Shown in pieces: positions 49,928 to 59,197 of a stretch of DNA of 64,000 nt. The translations under genes and the position numbers were made by a program. The stretch is from contig NZ_BQHI01000009.1 of NCBI RefSeq assembly GCF_021603585.1, positions 62,001-126,000 on the forward strand, given 5' to 3'. Position 1 is the first letter of the stretch, and every line of letters starts with the position of its first letter. The notes beneath the pieces were generated by a model. The model did not search any database. It had not been told where the DNA came from and was given only the letters and a program-made list of their open reading frames with translations. Origin of the DNA: Pseudomonas sputi. GTDB taxonomy: Bacteria; Pseudomonadota; Gammaproteobacteria; Pseudomonadales; Pseudomonadaceae.

Positions 49928-50509
49928 ATGGCCAGACCGAAAGAGTTTGATAGAGACGAAGCACTTGATGTTGCGCTGAAAGTTTTCAGAGCAAAGGGAT
50001 TCGAGGGCACCACGACTGACGACCTACGTTTGGCGATGAAAATCGGCCGACAAAGTATGTATGACACCTTTGGTGATAAGCGTCAGCTCTATCTGGAAGC
50101 ACTAAAGCGTTACCACTCTCGGAGCATTATCCAATTTATGGAAAGTCTTGAGGGGGGGAGCTCTGCTCAAGGCGCACTTCGAGACGCACTTGGTCGCTTT
50201 GCGAACCAGGACACTGATGATTTGGCACTGGGCTGTATGGGCATCAATGCCGTATGTGAATTCGGTCGGTCAGACGCTCAAGTTAACGCCATCATTGATG
50301 CCGGCGGATCAGCGTTCATAGTGGCGTTTAAGGACTTAATAGCCAAAGGAAAGGAACAAGGAGAGTTTAGGAGCGATTTGGATGAAGACAAAGCGGCTTC
50401 TTACTTGCTCTCAATTTTGTCCGGCATGAAGGTCAGCGCAAGAGCAGGAGCTACGACCGAGTCAATCATCGATATTGCCGGTTTAGCTGTACGGGCATTG
50501 GCGGCCTAG
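49928..50509 (+). CDS. TetR-family regulator
   Basis: 193 residues. N-terminal HTH (FDRDEALDVALKVFRAKGFE, TTTDDLRLAMKIGRQSMYDT), and a C-terminal ligand domain of the AcrR-like type with VCEFGRSDAQVNAIID. ATG 49928 preferred to an in-frame TTG at 49922. A run of seven G at 50152-50158 lies inside the gene (LEGGSS). Precedes SnoaL, Gfo/Idh and quinone-oxidoreductase genes on the same strand and probably controls them. Confidence 0.88.
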   Translation: MARPKEFDRDEALDVALKVFRAKGFEGTTTDDLRLAMKIGRQSMYDTFGDKRQLYLEALKRYHSRSIIQFMESLEGGSSAQGALRDALGRFANQDTDDLALGCMGINAVCEFGRSDAQVNAIIDAGGSAFIVAFKDLIAKGKEQGEFRSDLDEDKAASYLLSILSGMKVSARAGATTESIIDIAGLAVRALAA

Positions 50510-50644
50510 TAGTAAGTGAATGACATGTGCACTGAGGTGCACATTTTTTTGCATGATTATGGACAGTTCAATCCAGAAAAGGCGCTGTCTCGGTTTTCAT
50601 GCACCAAGGCAGACGACAGAGTTCAGAGATAATTGGAGGTAGCA

Positions 50645-51172
50645 ATGCAGACTGATGATCCTTTAGCCGCTTTGGTGGCTCGTGCGGAGATTCAAGACGT
50701 TCTGTCACGATACACGCGAGCAGTGGATCGCATAGATATCGAAGCCATGAAAAGCTGCTTCCACGCGGACGCAACGCTCCATCAAGGCGGCTTTCAGATG
50801 GGGGGACGTGACTTCTGTGCTGCTGTAGAGGGAATGTTGCTTGAGCTTGTCTTAACGCATCACCAGACAGGCAACATCCAATACGACATTCGGGGCGAGA
50901 CTGCCTACGTTGAAACCTACTTCACGGCAATTCACAGAATCGGCAGTGAGGGTTGGAGTCCATTTCCTCAGGCGTTACCTGGGGATGACTTACTGATCAG
51001 AGGTCGATATCTCGACCAGTTCGAACGGCGTGACGGTGTATGGGCAATCGTAAGAAGAGAGGCCACAACCGACTGGGCTCGATTTGATCGTGCGGATGAT
51101 CGTGGACTTGTCGAATTCCCGCCCGCGCCTGTTAGTTCTCGCGACAAGAAAGATCCGGCCTATCGTCGTTAA
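50645..51172 (+). CDS. SnoaL-like (NTF2-fold) protein
   Basis: 175 residues behind a strong TTGGAGGTAGC site. IQDVLSRYTRAVDRIDIEAM and CFHADATLHQGGFQMGG are the usual SnoaL-4 opening, GRYLDQFERRDGVWAIVRRE the usual end. These small alpha+beta barrels are ring-hydroxylating-dioxygenase-like subunits, isomerases or cyclases in catabolic or tailoring clusters. Function here unknown. First structural gene after the TetR gene. Confidence 0.82.
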   Translation: MQTDDPLAALVARAEIQDVLSRYTRAVDRIDIEAMKSCFHADATLHQGGFQMGGRDFCAAVEGMLLELVLTHHQTGNIQYDIRGETAYVETYFTAIHRIGSEGWSPFPQALPGDDLLIRGRYLDQFERRDGVWAIVRREATTDWARFDRADDRGLVEFPPAPVSSRDKKDPAYRR

Positions 51173-51196
51173 CGTTGTAATTAGAGGAATATCGGT

Positions 51197-52309
51197 ATGA
51201 ACACGAATCCTGAAAGAATTGGCGTCGGTGTGATCGGCGCCAGTCCGCTCAGTCCTGGCTGGGCAAACGTCGCACACCTGCCAGCGATTCTCGCTTTGCC
51301 AGATTATGAACTTCGAGCGGTGAGCACCAGTAGGCCTGAATCAGCTAAAGCTGCCGCAGAAGCCTTTGGTGTGCCTGCCTTCGATAATCATCAAGATTTG
51401 ATCGCTCATCCTGGTGTTGATCTGGTAGTTATCACCGTCAAGGTTCCACATCACCATCTACTCATTTCCGCTGCGCTTGACGCGGGAAAAATGGTGTTCA
51501 GTGAATGGCCGTTGGGTAACGGGCTAGATGAAGCAATTGATCTCGCCGCTCGGGCTAAAGCTGCCGGAGTAAAAACGGCGATAGGCCTTCAAGCACGCTT
51601 TTCTCCTGTCGTACGGCATGCTCGAACGTTGATTGAAGAAGGCTATATCGGAGAGGTGTTGGGAACGACGCTGGTGGGGTCGGGCATTGCTTGGGGAGGC
51701 GTTACTGACCGTACGCATGCCTACTGGTTCGATGCAAAGAACGGCGCTACTACGCTTTCTGTGCCGACTTTGCATGCTTTGGAAGCCATCAACTACGTCC
51801 TTGGTGACTTTGCCTCAGTCGCAGCGACTTCCGCAGTGCGTAGGCCAACAGTGACGTTGGCAGAGGACGGCTCGACGCTTCCGGTGACCGCCCACGATCA
51901 AATCGCAATATCTGGGATTCTTAAAAGCGGCGTGATTGCATCGATTTTCTATCGCGGGGGAGTGTCTCGCGGCAACAATCTGCGCTGGGAAATCAACGGA
52001 ACGAAGGGTGATTTGGTGATCACCGCAGCGCTTGGAAACCTTCAAATCGCGGACTTGAAACTTGAGGGCGGTGCGGGTGATGAGGAGGGTGTTTCACCTA
52101 TCCCGTTGCCAGGTTTCTATGACAGCGAACCAGGTGGCGTATCAGGTGAAATCGGTGCAAACGTCCTCCGTTCTTACGCGCATTTTGCTAAAGATTTGCG
52201 AAACGGCACCAACACGATGCCCGATTTTGAGTATGGCGTTCGACGTCATCGGTTGTTAGCGGCTATCGAAGAGGCGAGCCGGTCAGGAGTTACTCAAGCA
52301 GTTGAGTAA
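51197..52309 (+). CDS. Gfo/Idh/MocA-family oxidoreductase (Gal80-like)
   Basis: 370 residues. N-terminal Rossmann fold (GVGVIGASPLSPGWA) and C-terminal Gfo/Idh beta-sheet domain. The usual EKP motif that carries the catalytic Lys reads EWPLGNG, as in Gal80-type members, so dehydrogenase activity is doubtful or the chemistry differs. 24 bases after the SnoaL gene. Confidence 0.85.
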   Translation: MNTNPERIGVGVIGASPLSPGWANVAHLPAILALPDYELRAVSTSRPESAKAAAEAFGVPAFDNHQDLIAHPGVDLVVITVKVPHHHLLISAALDAGKMVFSEWPLGNGLDEAIDLAARAKAAGVKTAIGLQARFSPVVRHARTLIEEGYIGEVLGTTLVGSGIAWGGVTDRTHAYWFDAKNGATTLSVPTLHALEAINYVLGDFASVAATSAVRRPTVTLAEDGSTLPVTAHDQIAISGILKSGVIASIFYRGGVSRGNNLRWEINGTKGDLVITAALGNLQIADLKLEGGAGDEEGVSPIPLPGFYDSEPGGVSGEIGANVLRSYAHFAKDLRNGTNTMPDFEYGVRRHRLLAAIEEASRSGVTQAVE

Positions 52310-52378
52310 TGAATACGTCACGTACCGATTCATGAAATCGTCGTCACACCCCCGTTATAGATCTGTGGGAAGTAACCA

Positions 52379-53344
52379 ATGAAAGCAATCATGATTAAAC
52401 AGCACGGAGGCTCCGAAGAGCTTTATCTGCAGGAGCTGGCTTCTCCCGTCCCGGGCCCTGGAGAGGTGTTGGTTGATGTCGTGGCCGCCGGCGTTAATTT
52501 TATGGATGTTGGGGTACGTAAAGGACTCTACTCCATATCAGCCCTGCCGAAGATTCTCGGTGCGGAAGGCGCGGGGAGGGTGGCTCAAGTTGGCGAAGGT
52601 GTGACCCGTTTCAACGTCGGTGACAGGGTGGCGTGGTTTTACATAGTCGGCAGTTACACCCAGCAACTTGTTGCCTCAGTCGATGCGTTGGTACCCATAC
52701 CTGAAGACATCAGCTTCGAAGTAGCGGCTGGCGCAATGATGCAGGGTCTGACGGCAATGAATCTCACGCACGCGACCTACAAAATCTGCCCTGGAGATAC
52801 TGCACTCGTTCATTCGGCGGCGGGAGGAGTTGGGTTGATGCTAACCCAGATGATCAAGTTACTCGGAGGGAATGTAATCGGTAGGGTGTCAACGCAGGAA
52901 AAAGCAGAGCTTGCGCGTAAAGCGGGTGCTGATCACGTGATCGTTTCGACTGACAGCGATTTTTCCGAAGAGGTTATGAGGTTGACTCATGGGAGTGGCG
53001 TCAATGTCGTTTATGACGGTGCCGGCGCTGACACTTTTTACGGGTCTCAAGCGTCGCTAGGCTACTATGGCGTGCTTGCCTATTATGGGCAGACGATCAA
53101 GAGCCTCCCCCCGATAGACCTCACAGATCTTCCTAAAAGTATCCTGGTTACATTTCCTGTTGTTCACCATCTGGTGCGTACCTACGAAGCATTAACAACA
53201 CATAGTAGCCAGTTATTCACTTGGATACAGAAGGGGCTTATCTCCGTTCAGATTGGTCAACGTTATCCGTTGGCAGACGCGGTGCAGGCCCATCAAGATA
53301 TGGAAGAGCGACGTACGGTTGGGAAGTCATTGCTTATTCCCTAA
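52379..53344 (+). CDS. quinone oxidoreductase (zeta-crystallin type)
   Basis: 321 residues of the zinc-free MDR branch: GVNFMDVGVRKGLY, VHSAAGGVGLMLTQM with the NADPH-binding loop, and the C-terminal YPLADAVQAHQDMEERRTVG of QOR proteins. One-electron quinone or enone reduction with NADPH is typical. Last gene of the strand block, closed by a strong terminator. Confidence 0.9.
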   Translation: MKAIMIKQHGGSEELYLQELASPVPGPGEVLVDVVAAGVNFMDVGVRKGLYSISALPKILGAEGAGRVAQVGEGVTRFNVGDRVAWFYIVGSYTQQLVASVDALVPIPEDISFEVAAGAMMQGLTAMNLTHATYKICPGDTALVHSAAGGVGLMLTQMIKLLGGNVIGRVSTQEKAELARKAGADHVIVSTDSDFSEEVMRLTHGSGVNVVYDGAGADTFYGSQASLGYYGVLAYYGQTIKSLPPIDLTDLPKSILVTFPVVHHLVRTYEALTTHSSQLFTWIQKGLISVQIGQRYPLADAVQAHQDMEERRTVGKSLLIP

Positions 53345-53356
53345 AGGTCAGTTTGG

Positions 53357-53395
53357 GAAAACTAAATGGGCGCAATAGCGCCCATTTAGTTTTTT
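53357..53395. terminator. bidirectional terminator
   Basis: A perfect stem of about 16 bases (AAAACTAAATGGGCGC and complement) around AATA with A and T runs at the ends, between convergent oxidoreductase genes. Confidence 0.88.
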
Positions 53396-53434
53396 CCCAG
53401 GTTCTATGTAGCTTTGCTCGCTTTCGAATCTGTA

Positions 53435-54430
53435 TTAGATGTCCACGACAATTTTGCCCTTGGCTGTGCCGCCGGACACAATGGCATAAGCTTCGTTGAC
53501 GTTGTCGAGAGTGAATTTGCGGTCATCAAGCAATACTCGCAACTGCCCGGACTCAGCCAGACGAGTAGCCTCAGCCAATATCTCACCGTGATGTTTACGT
53601 CCTTTGCCAGTCAACAGTGGTAGAAGTGTAAATACGCCCGAATAGGTGGCACCCCGGAAGGACAGGGGAGCGAGCTTATGCTCACCCCAACCCAAGCAAC
53701 TGACCACGTGACCCGAGTACACCTTAGTCACTGCAAAAGAAGCGTCCAGGGAAGCGCCGCCGACTGTGTCATAAACGATGTCGAATCCTTCTCCATCGGT
53801 ATGTTGAGTCATGTACTCCGCAGGCACTTGTTCGTTGTAGTCAATGGCAGTGGCGCCGAAGCTTTCGATCGCGTCACGGCTCTTTGCGCTGCCAGTTGCG
53901 TAAACCTGCGCACCGCGCGCTTTTGCGATCTGTACAGCGATATGACCCACGCCACCTGCACCGCCTTGAACCAGCACTTTTTGGCCCGCATGGACGTTCG
54001 CGCGGTCTACCAGACCTTCCCACGCTGTGATGAATACCAGTGGCAGTGCTGCTGCTTCTCGCATACTCAGATTGTTTGGCTTGCGTGAAATCAAGTCGGC
54101 GTCTACAGCTATATACTCCGCCAGTGAGCCCTGCTGGCCGCCGATCCCACCGGCCATGCCATAAACTTCATCTCCAGGCTGGAAGGCGCTAACGCCTTCG
54201 CCGACTGCTACCACTTCACCTGCCAAATCCATCCCTAAAACCGCAGGGAATGGTTGGCGAGCGTGTGCCCCCTTACCTTGGCTGATCTTCGTGTCCAAGG
54301 GGTTGACTCCGCTGGCAATGACTTTCACCAAGACTTGGCCTGCCTGAGGCACAGGTAGAGCTAGACTATGGATCTGCAGTGGGGATTCTGGGTTTACCGC
54401 GACAGCGGCACGCATGTTGATGTTGTTCAT
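53435..54430 (-). CDS. zinc-type/QOR-like alcohol dehydrogenase (MDR family)
   Basis: 331 residues from ATG 54430 (AGAGGAAG ahead). MDR text: SGVNPLDTKISQGKG, LGMDLAGEVVAVGEGV, VQGGAGGVGHIAVQIAKARG, and the C-terminal SGGTAKGKIVVDI. No structural-zinc Cys set, so a QOR/enoyl-reductase-like enzyme is likelier. A LysR gene is divergent 128 bases away and probably regulates it. Confidence 0.88.
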   Translation of the reverse strand: MNNINMRAAVAVNPESPLQIHSLALPVPQAGQVLVKVIASGVNPLDTKISQGKGAHARQPFPAVLGMDLAGEVVAVGEGVSAFQPGDEVYGMAGGIGGQQGSLAEYIAVDADLISRKPNNLSMREAAALPLVFITAWEGLVDRANVHAGQKVLVQGGAGGVGHIAVQIAKARGAQVYATGSAKSRDAIESFGATAIDYNEQVPAEYMTQHTDGEGFDIVYDTVGGASLDASFAVTKVYSGHVVSCLGWGEHKLAPLSFRGATYSGVFTLLPLLTGKGRKHHGEILAEATRLAESGQLRVLLDDRKFTLDNVNEAYAIVSGGTAKGKIVVDI

Positions 54431-54558
54431 AGGTCTTCCTCTTGAAATGATCCAAGCCGGCATCCGGCGTTGAATACAGTTTCACCTAGCGGCGGGTTTC
54501 CGATAAGTAGGTAAATCCCTATAGTGATGATTCCAAAAAGCGACTAAATCGGAGTCAC

Positions 54559-55464
54559 ATGGACATCCTTGAATCAATGGCGATTTTTGTCCGAGTAGTG
54601 GAGCGAGGCAGCTTTTCTGCTGTTGCCCGGGAAATTGGTTCAAGCCAGCCTACTATCAGTAAACAGATCGGCTCCTTGGAAAAACGACTAGGTGGTCGTT
54701 TGTTCGCTCGCAGTACACGTCAATTGTCCATGACGGATGAGGGGCAGCGTTACTACCAGCAATGTCGAGAAATTCTGGCAGCTGTAGAGAATGCTGAGCA
54801 CACTTTTCAGAGCGGTCAAGAGCGTATTGCCGGAACATTGCGAGTGGCATCCTCGGGCAGCTTCGGTCGCATCCAAATTGCGTCGAGGCTGCGTGGTTTT
54901 TTAGAGCTTTACCCCGAAGTGTCCGTCGATTTGCAACTGAACGATGAAAATGTCGATTTAGTAAGCTCAGGGGCTGACGTTGCAATACGCATTGGTGAGC
55001 TCAAAGACAGTAGTTTGATTGCAAGGCAGATTGGACTGACTAGGCGCAGAGTGTTCGCTGCTCCAGCCTACCTAGAGCGATTTGGATCACCTTCCAAACC
55101 GAAGGATTTGACCAAACATAATTGCCTTGTTTTTAACCAGCTGGAACATTTTGCGAGTTGGCGATTTGAGCATAAAGGCAAATGGGAAAGCGTGCAGGTC
55201 AGTGGTAATGTGCGTAGCAATAATAGTGAGGCGGTGAGGCAGATGGTGTTAGACGGGTTAGGGGTTTCGCTTTCTCCGTTGTGGTTGTTTCGCCAAGACC
55301 TTCTGGAAGGGCGCGTAATGGTTCTTCTTGAGAGCCACCCACCTGCTCCCTTACCAATCCATGCCGTCTCTCCGCCAGATCGAAAACAGTCTGCAAGAGT
55401 CCGGGCTTTCACCGATTACTTGCGGGACGCGTTTGCGCTAGACACCGATATCTGCATGGGCTGA
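54559..55464 (+). CDS. LysR-family regulator (divergent to MDR gene)
   Basis: 301 residues. HTH text FVRVVERGSFSAVAREIGSS, QPTISKQIGSLEKRLGGRLF, then the effector domain (GADVAIRIGELKDSSLIARQ). It belongs to the subgroup that regulates a divergent oxidoreductase; the shared 128-base gap with the MDR gene fits this. Confidence 0.9.
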   Translation: MDILESMAIFVRVVERGSFSAVAREIGSSQPTISKQIGSLEKRLGGRLFARSTRQLSMTDEGQRYYQQCREILAAVENAEHTFQSGQERIAGTLRVASSGSFGRIQIASRLRGFLELYPEVSVDLQLNDENVDLVSSGADVAIRIGELKDSSLIARQIGLTRRRVFAAPAYLERFGSPSKPKDLTKHNCLVFNQLEHFASWRFEHKGKWESVQVSGNVRSNNSEAVRQMVLDGLGVSLSPLWLFRQDLLEGRVMVLLESHPPAPLPIHAVSPPDRKQSARVRAFTDYLRDAFALDTDICMG

Positions 55465-55497
55465 GGTGCTGAGGAGCACAAAAACCGGATGAGTAAT

Positions 55498-56394
55498 TTA
55501 CGCGGGCATCCTCTCGCGGACGATGTTGACGAAGGCCCGAAGCCCCCCCGGCATGTAGCGATTGGCTGGGTAGTAGAGGCTCAGGCCCGGAAAGAAAGGA
55601 GTCCAGTCTTCTAGCACGCGGACAAGCTTTCCCGAGGCAATGTGAGATGACACCGCGAACTCATTCATCCAAGCCAGCCCGGCACCTTGGAGGGCTGCCT
55701 CTATCATTAAATGGTGACTATCGAGCGTAAGCGAACCGCTGACGTCTATCGCCTGCTCCTCACCCCTTTTTTTGAATTCCCACTTGCATAAAGTGCCGCT
55801 TGGGAAGCGAACTCGGATGCAATTATGAGCGGCCAAATCTGCCGGCACTTTCGGTTCAGGGAATTTGGAGAAATATTGGGGCGACCCGACAACCGCAAAA
55901 CGTAGTGGGGGACTGATAGGAATTGCAATCATGTCCAGGGGGACGCTTTCTGCCAACCTGATTCCAGCATCGAATCCTCCGGCGACGATATCTACAAAGC
56001 CTCGATCAGTGACTATGTCCACCCGCATGTCCGGGTACCTATTTAAGTACTCCAATACCACTGGAGTCATCACCATCTGTGCGGCACCTTCAGAGGTGTT
56101 CAAGCGTAGCGTTCCAGAGGGTGTATCTCTGAACTCACCGACCGCCTCCATCGCCGCTGATATTTCACGAAGTGCGGGCTGTATCCGAAGTAGAAACTGT
56201 TCACCAGCTTCGGTAAGTGAAACGCTGCGAGTGGTTCTGTGAAATAACCTCACACCAAGTCTTTGTTCGAGCATGGCGACCGCGTGACTGAGCGCTGACG
56301 GCGATAGGCCCACTTCCATCGCAGCGCGGCGAAAGCTACGATGATTAGAAACCGCTACCACGGCGTTAAGCTCTACCAGCCCTGATTTTTGCAT
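55498..56394 (-). CDS. LysR-family regulator (divergent to SDR gene)
   Basis: 298 residues. HTH VSNHRSFRRAAMEVGLSPSA, HAVAMLEQRLGVRLFHRTTR; effector domain with GGFDAGIRLAESVPLDMIAI. A seven-C run at about 55542 lies in the coding sequence. Divergent from the SDR gene at 56615 and probably its regulator. Confidence 0.9.
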   Translation of the reverse strand: MQKSGLVELNAVVAVSNHRSFRRAAMEVGLSPSALSHAVAMLEQRLGVRLFHRTTRSVSLTEAGEQFLLRIQPALREISAAMEAVGEFRDTPSGTLRLNTSEGAAQMVMTPVVLEYLNRYPDMRVDIVTDRGFVDIVAGGFDAGIRLAESVPLDMIAIPISPPLRFAVVGSPQYFSKFPEPKVPADLAAHNCIRVRFPSGTLCKWEFKKRGEEQAIDVSGSLTLDSHHLMIEAALQGAGLAWMNEFAVSSHIASGKLVRVLEDWTPFFPGLSLYYPANRYMPGGLRAFVNIVRERMPA

Positions 56395-56614
56395 TGTGCT
56401 AATTCCTGCATGTATTCATGCAATATTAGCCTGATTGTTAGCCTCATCGCATGAGCATATTTTATCCAGCCAACCTATACCGGAGAGAAATCCTTGAGCC
56501 TGCTTCACTGCTCGAAGCAGTAAGCAAGGTAAACCTGGTGGATCTCAAAGCCTGGTGTCTGGCGGGCCCGTTAAGTGGGTTCTTAACGGATAAAGCACTT
56601 GCGAGGATAAATTT

Positions 56615-57538
56615 ATGACACGAATCACGACGCCATTTGGGTTTCATTCAACTGCCAGCGACGTTCTGAAAGGGGTCGACCTGAGCGGTAAGCGAGCTAT
56701 TGTTACGGGTGGGGCGGCGGGAATAGGGATTGAGACCGCTAGGGCGTTGGTCAATGCCGGAGCAGATGTAACACTTGCCGTTCGACGTCCAGATGCAGCA
56801 CAAATTATTGCGGCAGAGTTGCGTGCCGTTGGCAGGGGAAACGTCGAGGTTCGATCTATCGATCTTGCGAACATTGCTTCGGTGAGATCATTTACCTCAG
56901 CTTGGTCAGAACCGCTGCATATCCTGGTCAACAACGCAGGGATCATGGCGCTTCCTGAGCGAGAGTTAACCCCTCAGGGTTGGGAGATGCAGTTTGCGAC
57001 TAACTTTCTTGGCCATTTTGCGCTGGTGACGGGTTTGCAGGAGGCCTTGACCCAAGCCCAGGGCGCTCGCATCGTGTCACTTTCCTCGAGTGCAGTTCTG
57101 TTAGGGCCAGTAGTCTTCGACGATATCAATTTCGACTTCCGTCCATACGAACCTTTCGCCTCGTATTCACAAGCCAAGACAGCATGTGCACTCATTGCCG
57201 TGGAAATCACGCGTCGCTGGGCTGATAGGGGGATCTTAGCAAACGCGCTAAACCCCGGTGCTATCGCGACCAACCTACAAAAGCATACCGGCGGTCTTAA
57301 GACACCTGTTGAACGGCAAAAAACGGTTCAACAGGGTGCTGCAACTTCCGTACTTCTAGCAGGCTCGCCTTTGTTGGAGGGGATAGGTGGACGTTATTTT
57401 GAAGATTGCAACGAGGCGAAGATTGTTCACCATCGTCCCGCTGATTACATCGGCGTTGCGCCATACGCTATTGATCCTGGCAACGCGCAGCGTTTGTGGA
57501 ATATTGCCACCAAAATGATTGGGGAGGGCGATGTCTAA
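56615..57538 (+). CDS. SDR-family oxidoreductase (WW-domain-oxidoreductase-like)
   Basis: 307 residues. Cofactor motif TGGAAGIG, NNAGIMA, and active-site YSQAKTA. The retinol-dehydrogenase-like length and LNPGAIATNLQKH segment put it in the extended/oxidoreductase group. GAGG lies ahead of ATG 56615. Its end overlaps the start of a broken gene (57531). Confidence 0.88.
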   Translation: MTRITTPFGFHSTASDVLKGVDLSGKRAIVTGGAAGIGIETARALVNAGADVTLAVRRPDAAQIIAAELRAVGRGNVEVRSIDLANIASVRSFTSAWSEPLHILVNNAGIMALPERELTPQGWEMQFATNFLGHFALVTGLQEALTQAQGARIVSLSSSAVLLGPVVFDDINFDFRPYEPFASYSQAKTACALIAVEITRRWADRGILANALNPGAIATNLQKHTGGLKTPVERQKTVQQGAATSVLLAGSPLLEGIGGRYFEDCNEAKIVHHRPADYIGVAPYAIDPGNAQRLWNIATKMIGEGDV

Positions 57539-57581
57539 GACAGTACGCCCCAAGATAGGCTTTGTCGGATTGGGTGACTAA
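57531..57581 (+). pseudogene. 5' stub of a GLGxMG-type NAD-dependent dehydrogenase
   Basis: Overlapping the SDR end by 8 bases, ATG 57531 reads MSKTVRPKIGFVGLGD and then stops. KIGFVGLGDMG is how 3-hydroxyisobutyrate-dehydrogenase-family proteins begin, and no more of the family follows. It looks like the left-over 5' end of the second gene of an SDR operon that was deleted. Confidence 0.55.
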
Positions 57582-57743
57582 GGGGGCGTGAATCAGGGCT
57601 AAATGATTCCGGGTTGCATAGGCGCTGCTTGGACACCGCCAAAGGGTTAATGGAGCTGGTAAGTCAGTTTTGTGCGACGAAATGTGTTTACAGCTAATTA
57701 GGGTGCACGGGTAGATCTGCTGTCGATTTCAACCAAGAGGCGT

Positions 57744-57992
57744 TCACTGGCCGCCTAATAAAGAGAATCTATAGTCATAACTTGAAATCAAAGGGACGGG
57801 CACGACTTTTCGGTTACGAACTAGCCAGCTACGGGTACGCGCTACATCAAAGGATTGACGTGTAAGGGGAAGTTTTATCACGAGCTCTGCCGCTAGTCGA
57901 TAGCCGCCACACCCGCTGTTGCAATTCGTCTCTAACCATAAGCCCGGTCTTAGAGTGACTTTGGCATCGGTACCGCAAATCAGACATTTCAT
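57744..57992 (-). CDS. small protein with Cys pairs
   Basis: About 82 residues, beginning MKCLICGTDAKVT with a CxxC, and a second group in NCNSGCGGYRLAAE, which could bind zinc. No family recognised. A+T-rich surroundings. Confidence 0.4.
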   Translation of the reverse strand: MKCLICGTDAKVTLRPGLWLETNCNSGCGGYRLAAELVIKLPLTRQSFDVARTRSWLVRNRKVVPVPLISSYDYRFSLLGGQ

Positions 57993-58035
57993 CATCCTTC
58001 ATCCCTTTAAATGAGCTCAACATGGAACTAAAGCG

Positions 58036-58272
58036 TTGAATAGGGTAATTGTGTCCCACGAAAAATCGATACGTACACAAGTAGCAGTCCGCGACTTTTT
58101 GGATCGAGGATTGGTAGTTAAACCTTTTAGTATTGATGTTCGATTTACAAGTCTTTTAGTATTTCGTCCTGGTAAACCTTTGCCAGAGAACGCTCGCCAA
58201 TTTATACTTGCTTTTCGCATTCGACTCGAAAAGGATCTTAAGCAATTACAGACCAAATTGAAGGGCGCATAA
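58036..58272 (+). pseudogene. possible LysR effector-domain remnant
   Basis: A 78-residue frame. IRTQVAVRDFLDRGLVVKPF and FRPGKPLPENARQFILAFR look like the last part of a LysR effector domain, without HTH. It may be a relic; the resemblance is weak and a real small gene is possible. Confidence 0.3.
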
Positions 58273-58399
58273 TAGCCAGTCGGCTGCATTCATTGCTGCG
58301 TCTGCGTGATATTCATCAATCTGTAAAAATTGTACGAATAATACAAGCATGGATTTCGTGTTTAATTATGGTGGATCAGGATCGTGCGGTACAGGCCCA

Positions 58400-59176
58400 T
58401 CATTGCTTAGAGAAGTCTACGCGCCTCGATATCAAACTCCTACTGCTAATTAATCTTTCTGACAGCCACCCGAATAAAAGCCCAAGGCTTGACCAAAGTA
58501 CGACGTGGACACCGATTGACGCTATTCGGAATCTCCACAGAAGCACTGCAGAAAAGTCATCGGGTATCTCACTTACAGTAGGGAAAAAATAGCCCGCCAC
58601 AGCTATGATTAGAATGTAAAGAGATATCCCGACGGTTGCTGCATTCCAGTCGCCGCATGTGGCTCTCATCCTACGGGCTGCTTTGATAGAGAATAGAGCC
58701 GCCACGACAGAGACGACAATCATCAAAAAAAACAATACGGTGCGCAGGCCAATCGTTTCTGAATTATTGGTTGCTGGGGGATTCGCAGGATACTTCAACC
58801 CTGGTATCAGGTTGATCACAATGAAGGCGCTCACTGCAAGCATCAAGGCCAGAGCCCTCGGGCTGAGCGTCCCCGTCCGACCCAAAGCATAAGCGAAAAC
58901 CAAAGAAAAAATCCCACCGAGTGACATCGAATAAACCAGCATGCCTGTCAATAAGCCAAAGGTGCTTTGTATCTCTCGGCTGACGACATCTCCGGTTTCC
59001 ATGCCCATTTCTGAGTCAGCCTCGCCGTGTCCGTGTTGATGACTATGTGAACTTACGTCTTCATAGGCTATGGCAAGCTCAATTTGTGGCTCTCCAAAGA
59101 CGGTGGCGAAGGTGAACGCCAGGATGCCGGCGAGCAATCCGGCGATCATTCCTCTTGCGAGCAGTCGACCAGTCAT
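58400..59176 (-). CDS. cbtA: CbtA, predicted cobalt transporter subunit
   Basis: 258 residues with about six membrane helices, the family's length. A His-rich segment (SSHSHQHGHGEAD) lies in the first periplasmic loop and suits metal capture. CbtA proteins are found downstream of cobalamin or cobalt regulation and are predicted cobalt importers. ATG 59176 preferred to GTG 59185 because AGGTG lies seven bases ahead. Last gene of the nitrile-hydratase-like operon, 21 bases after cbtB. Confidence 0.85.
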   Translation of the reverse strand: MTGRLLARGMIAGLLAGILAFTFATVFGEPQIELAIAYEDVSSHSHQHGHGEADSEMGMETGDVVSREIQSTFGLLTGMLVYSMSLGGIFSLVFAYALGRTGTLSPRALALMLAVSAFIVINLIPGLKYPANPPATNNSETIGLRTVLFFLMIVVSVVAALFSIKAARRMRATCGDWNAATVGISLYILIIAVAGYFFPTVSEIPDDFSAVLLWRFRIASIGVHVVLWSSLGLLFGWLSERLISSRSLISRRVDFSKQ

Positions 59177-59197
59177 TTTAATCACCTAGTGTGAGCA

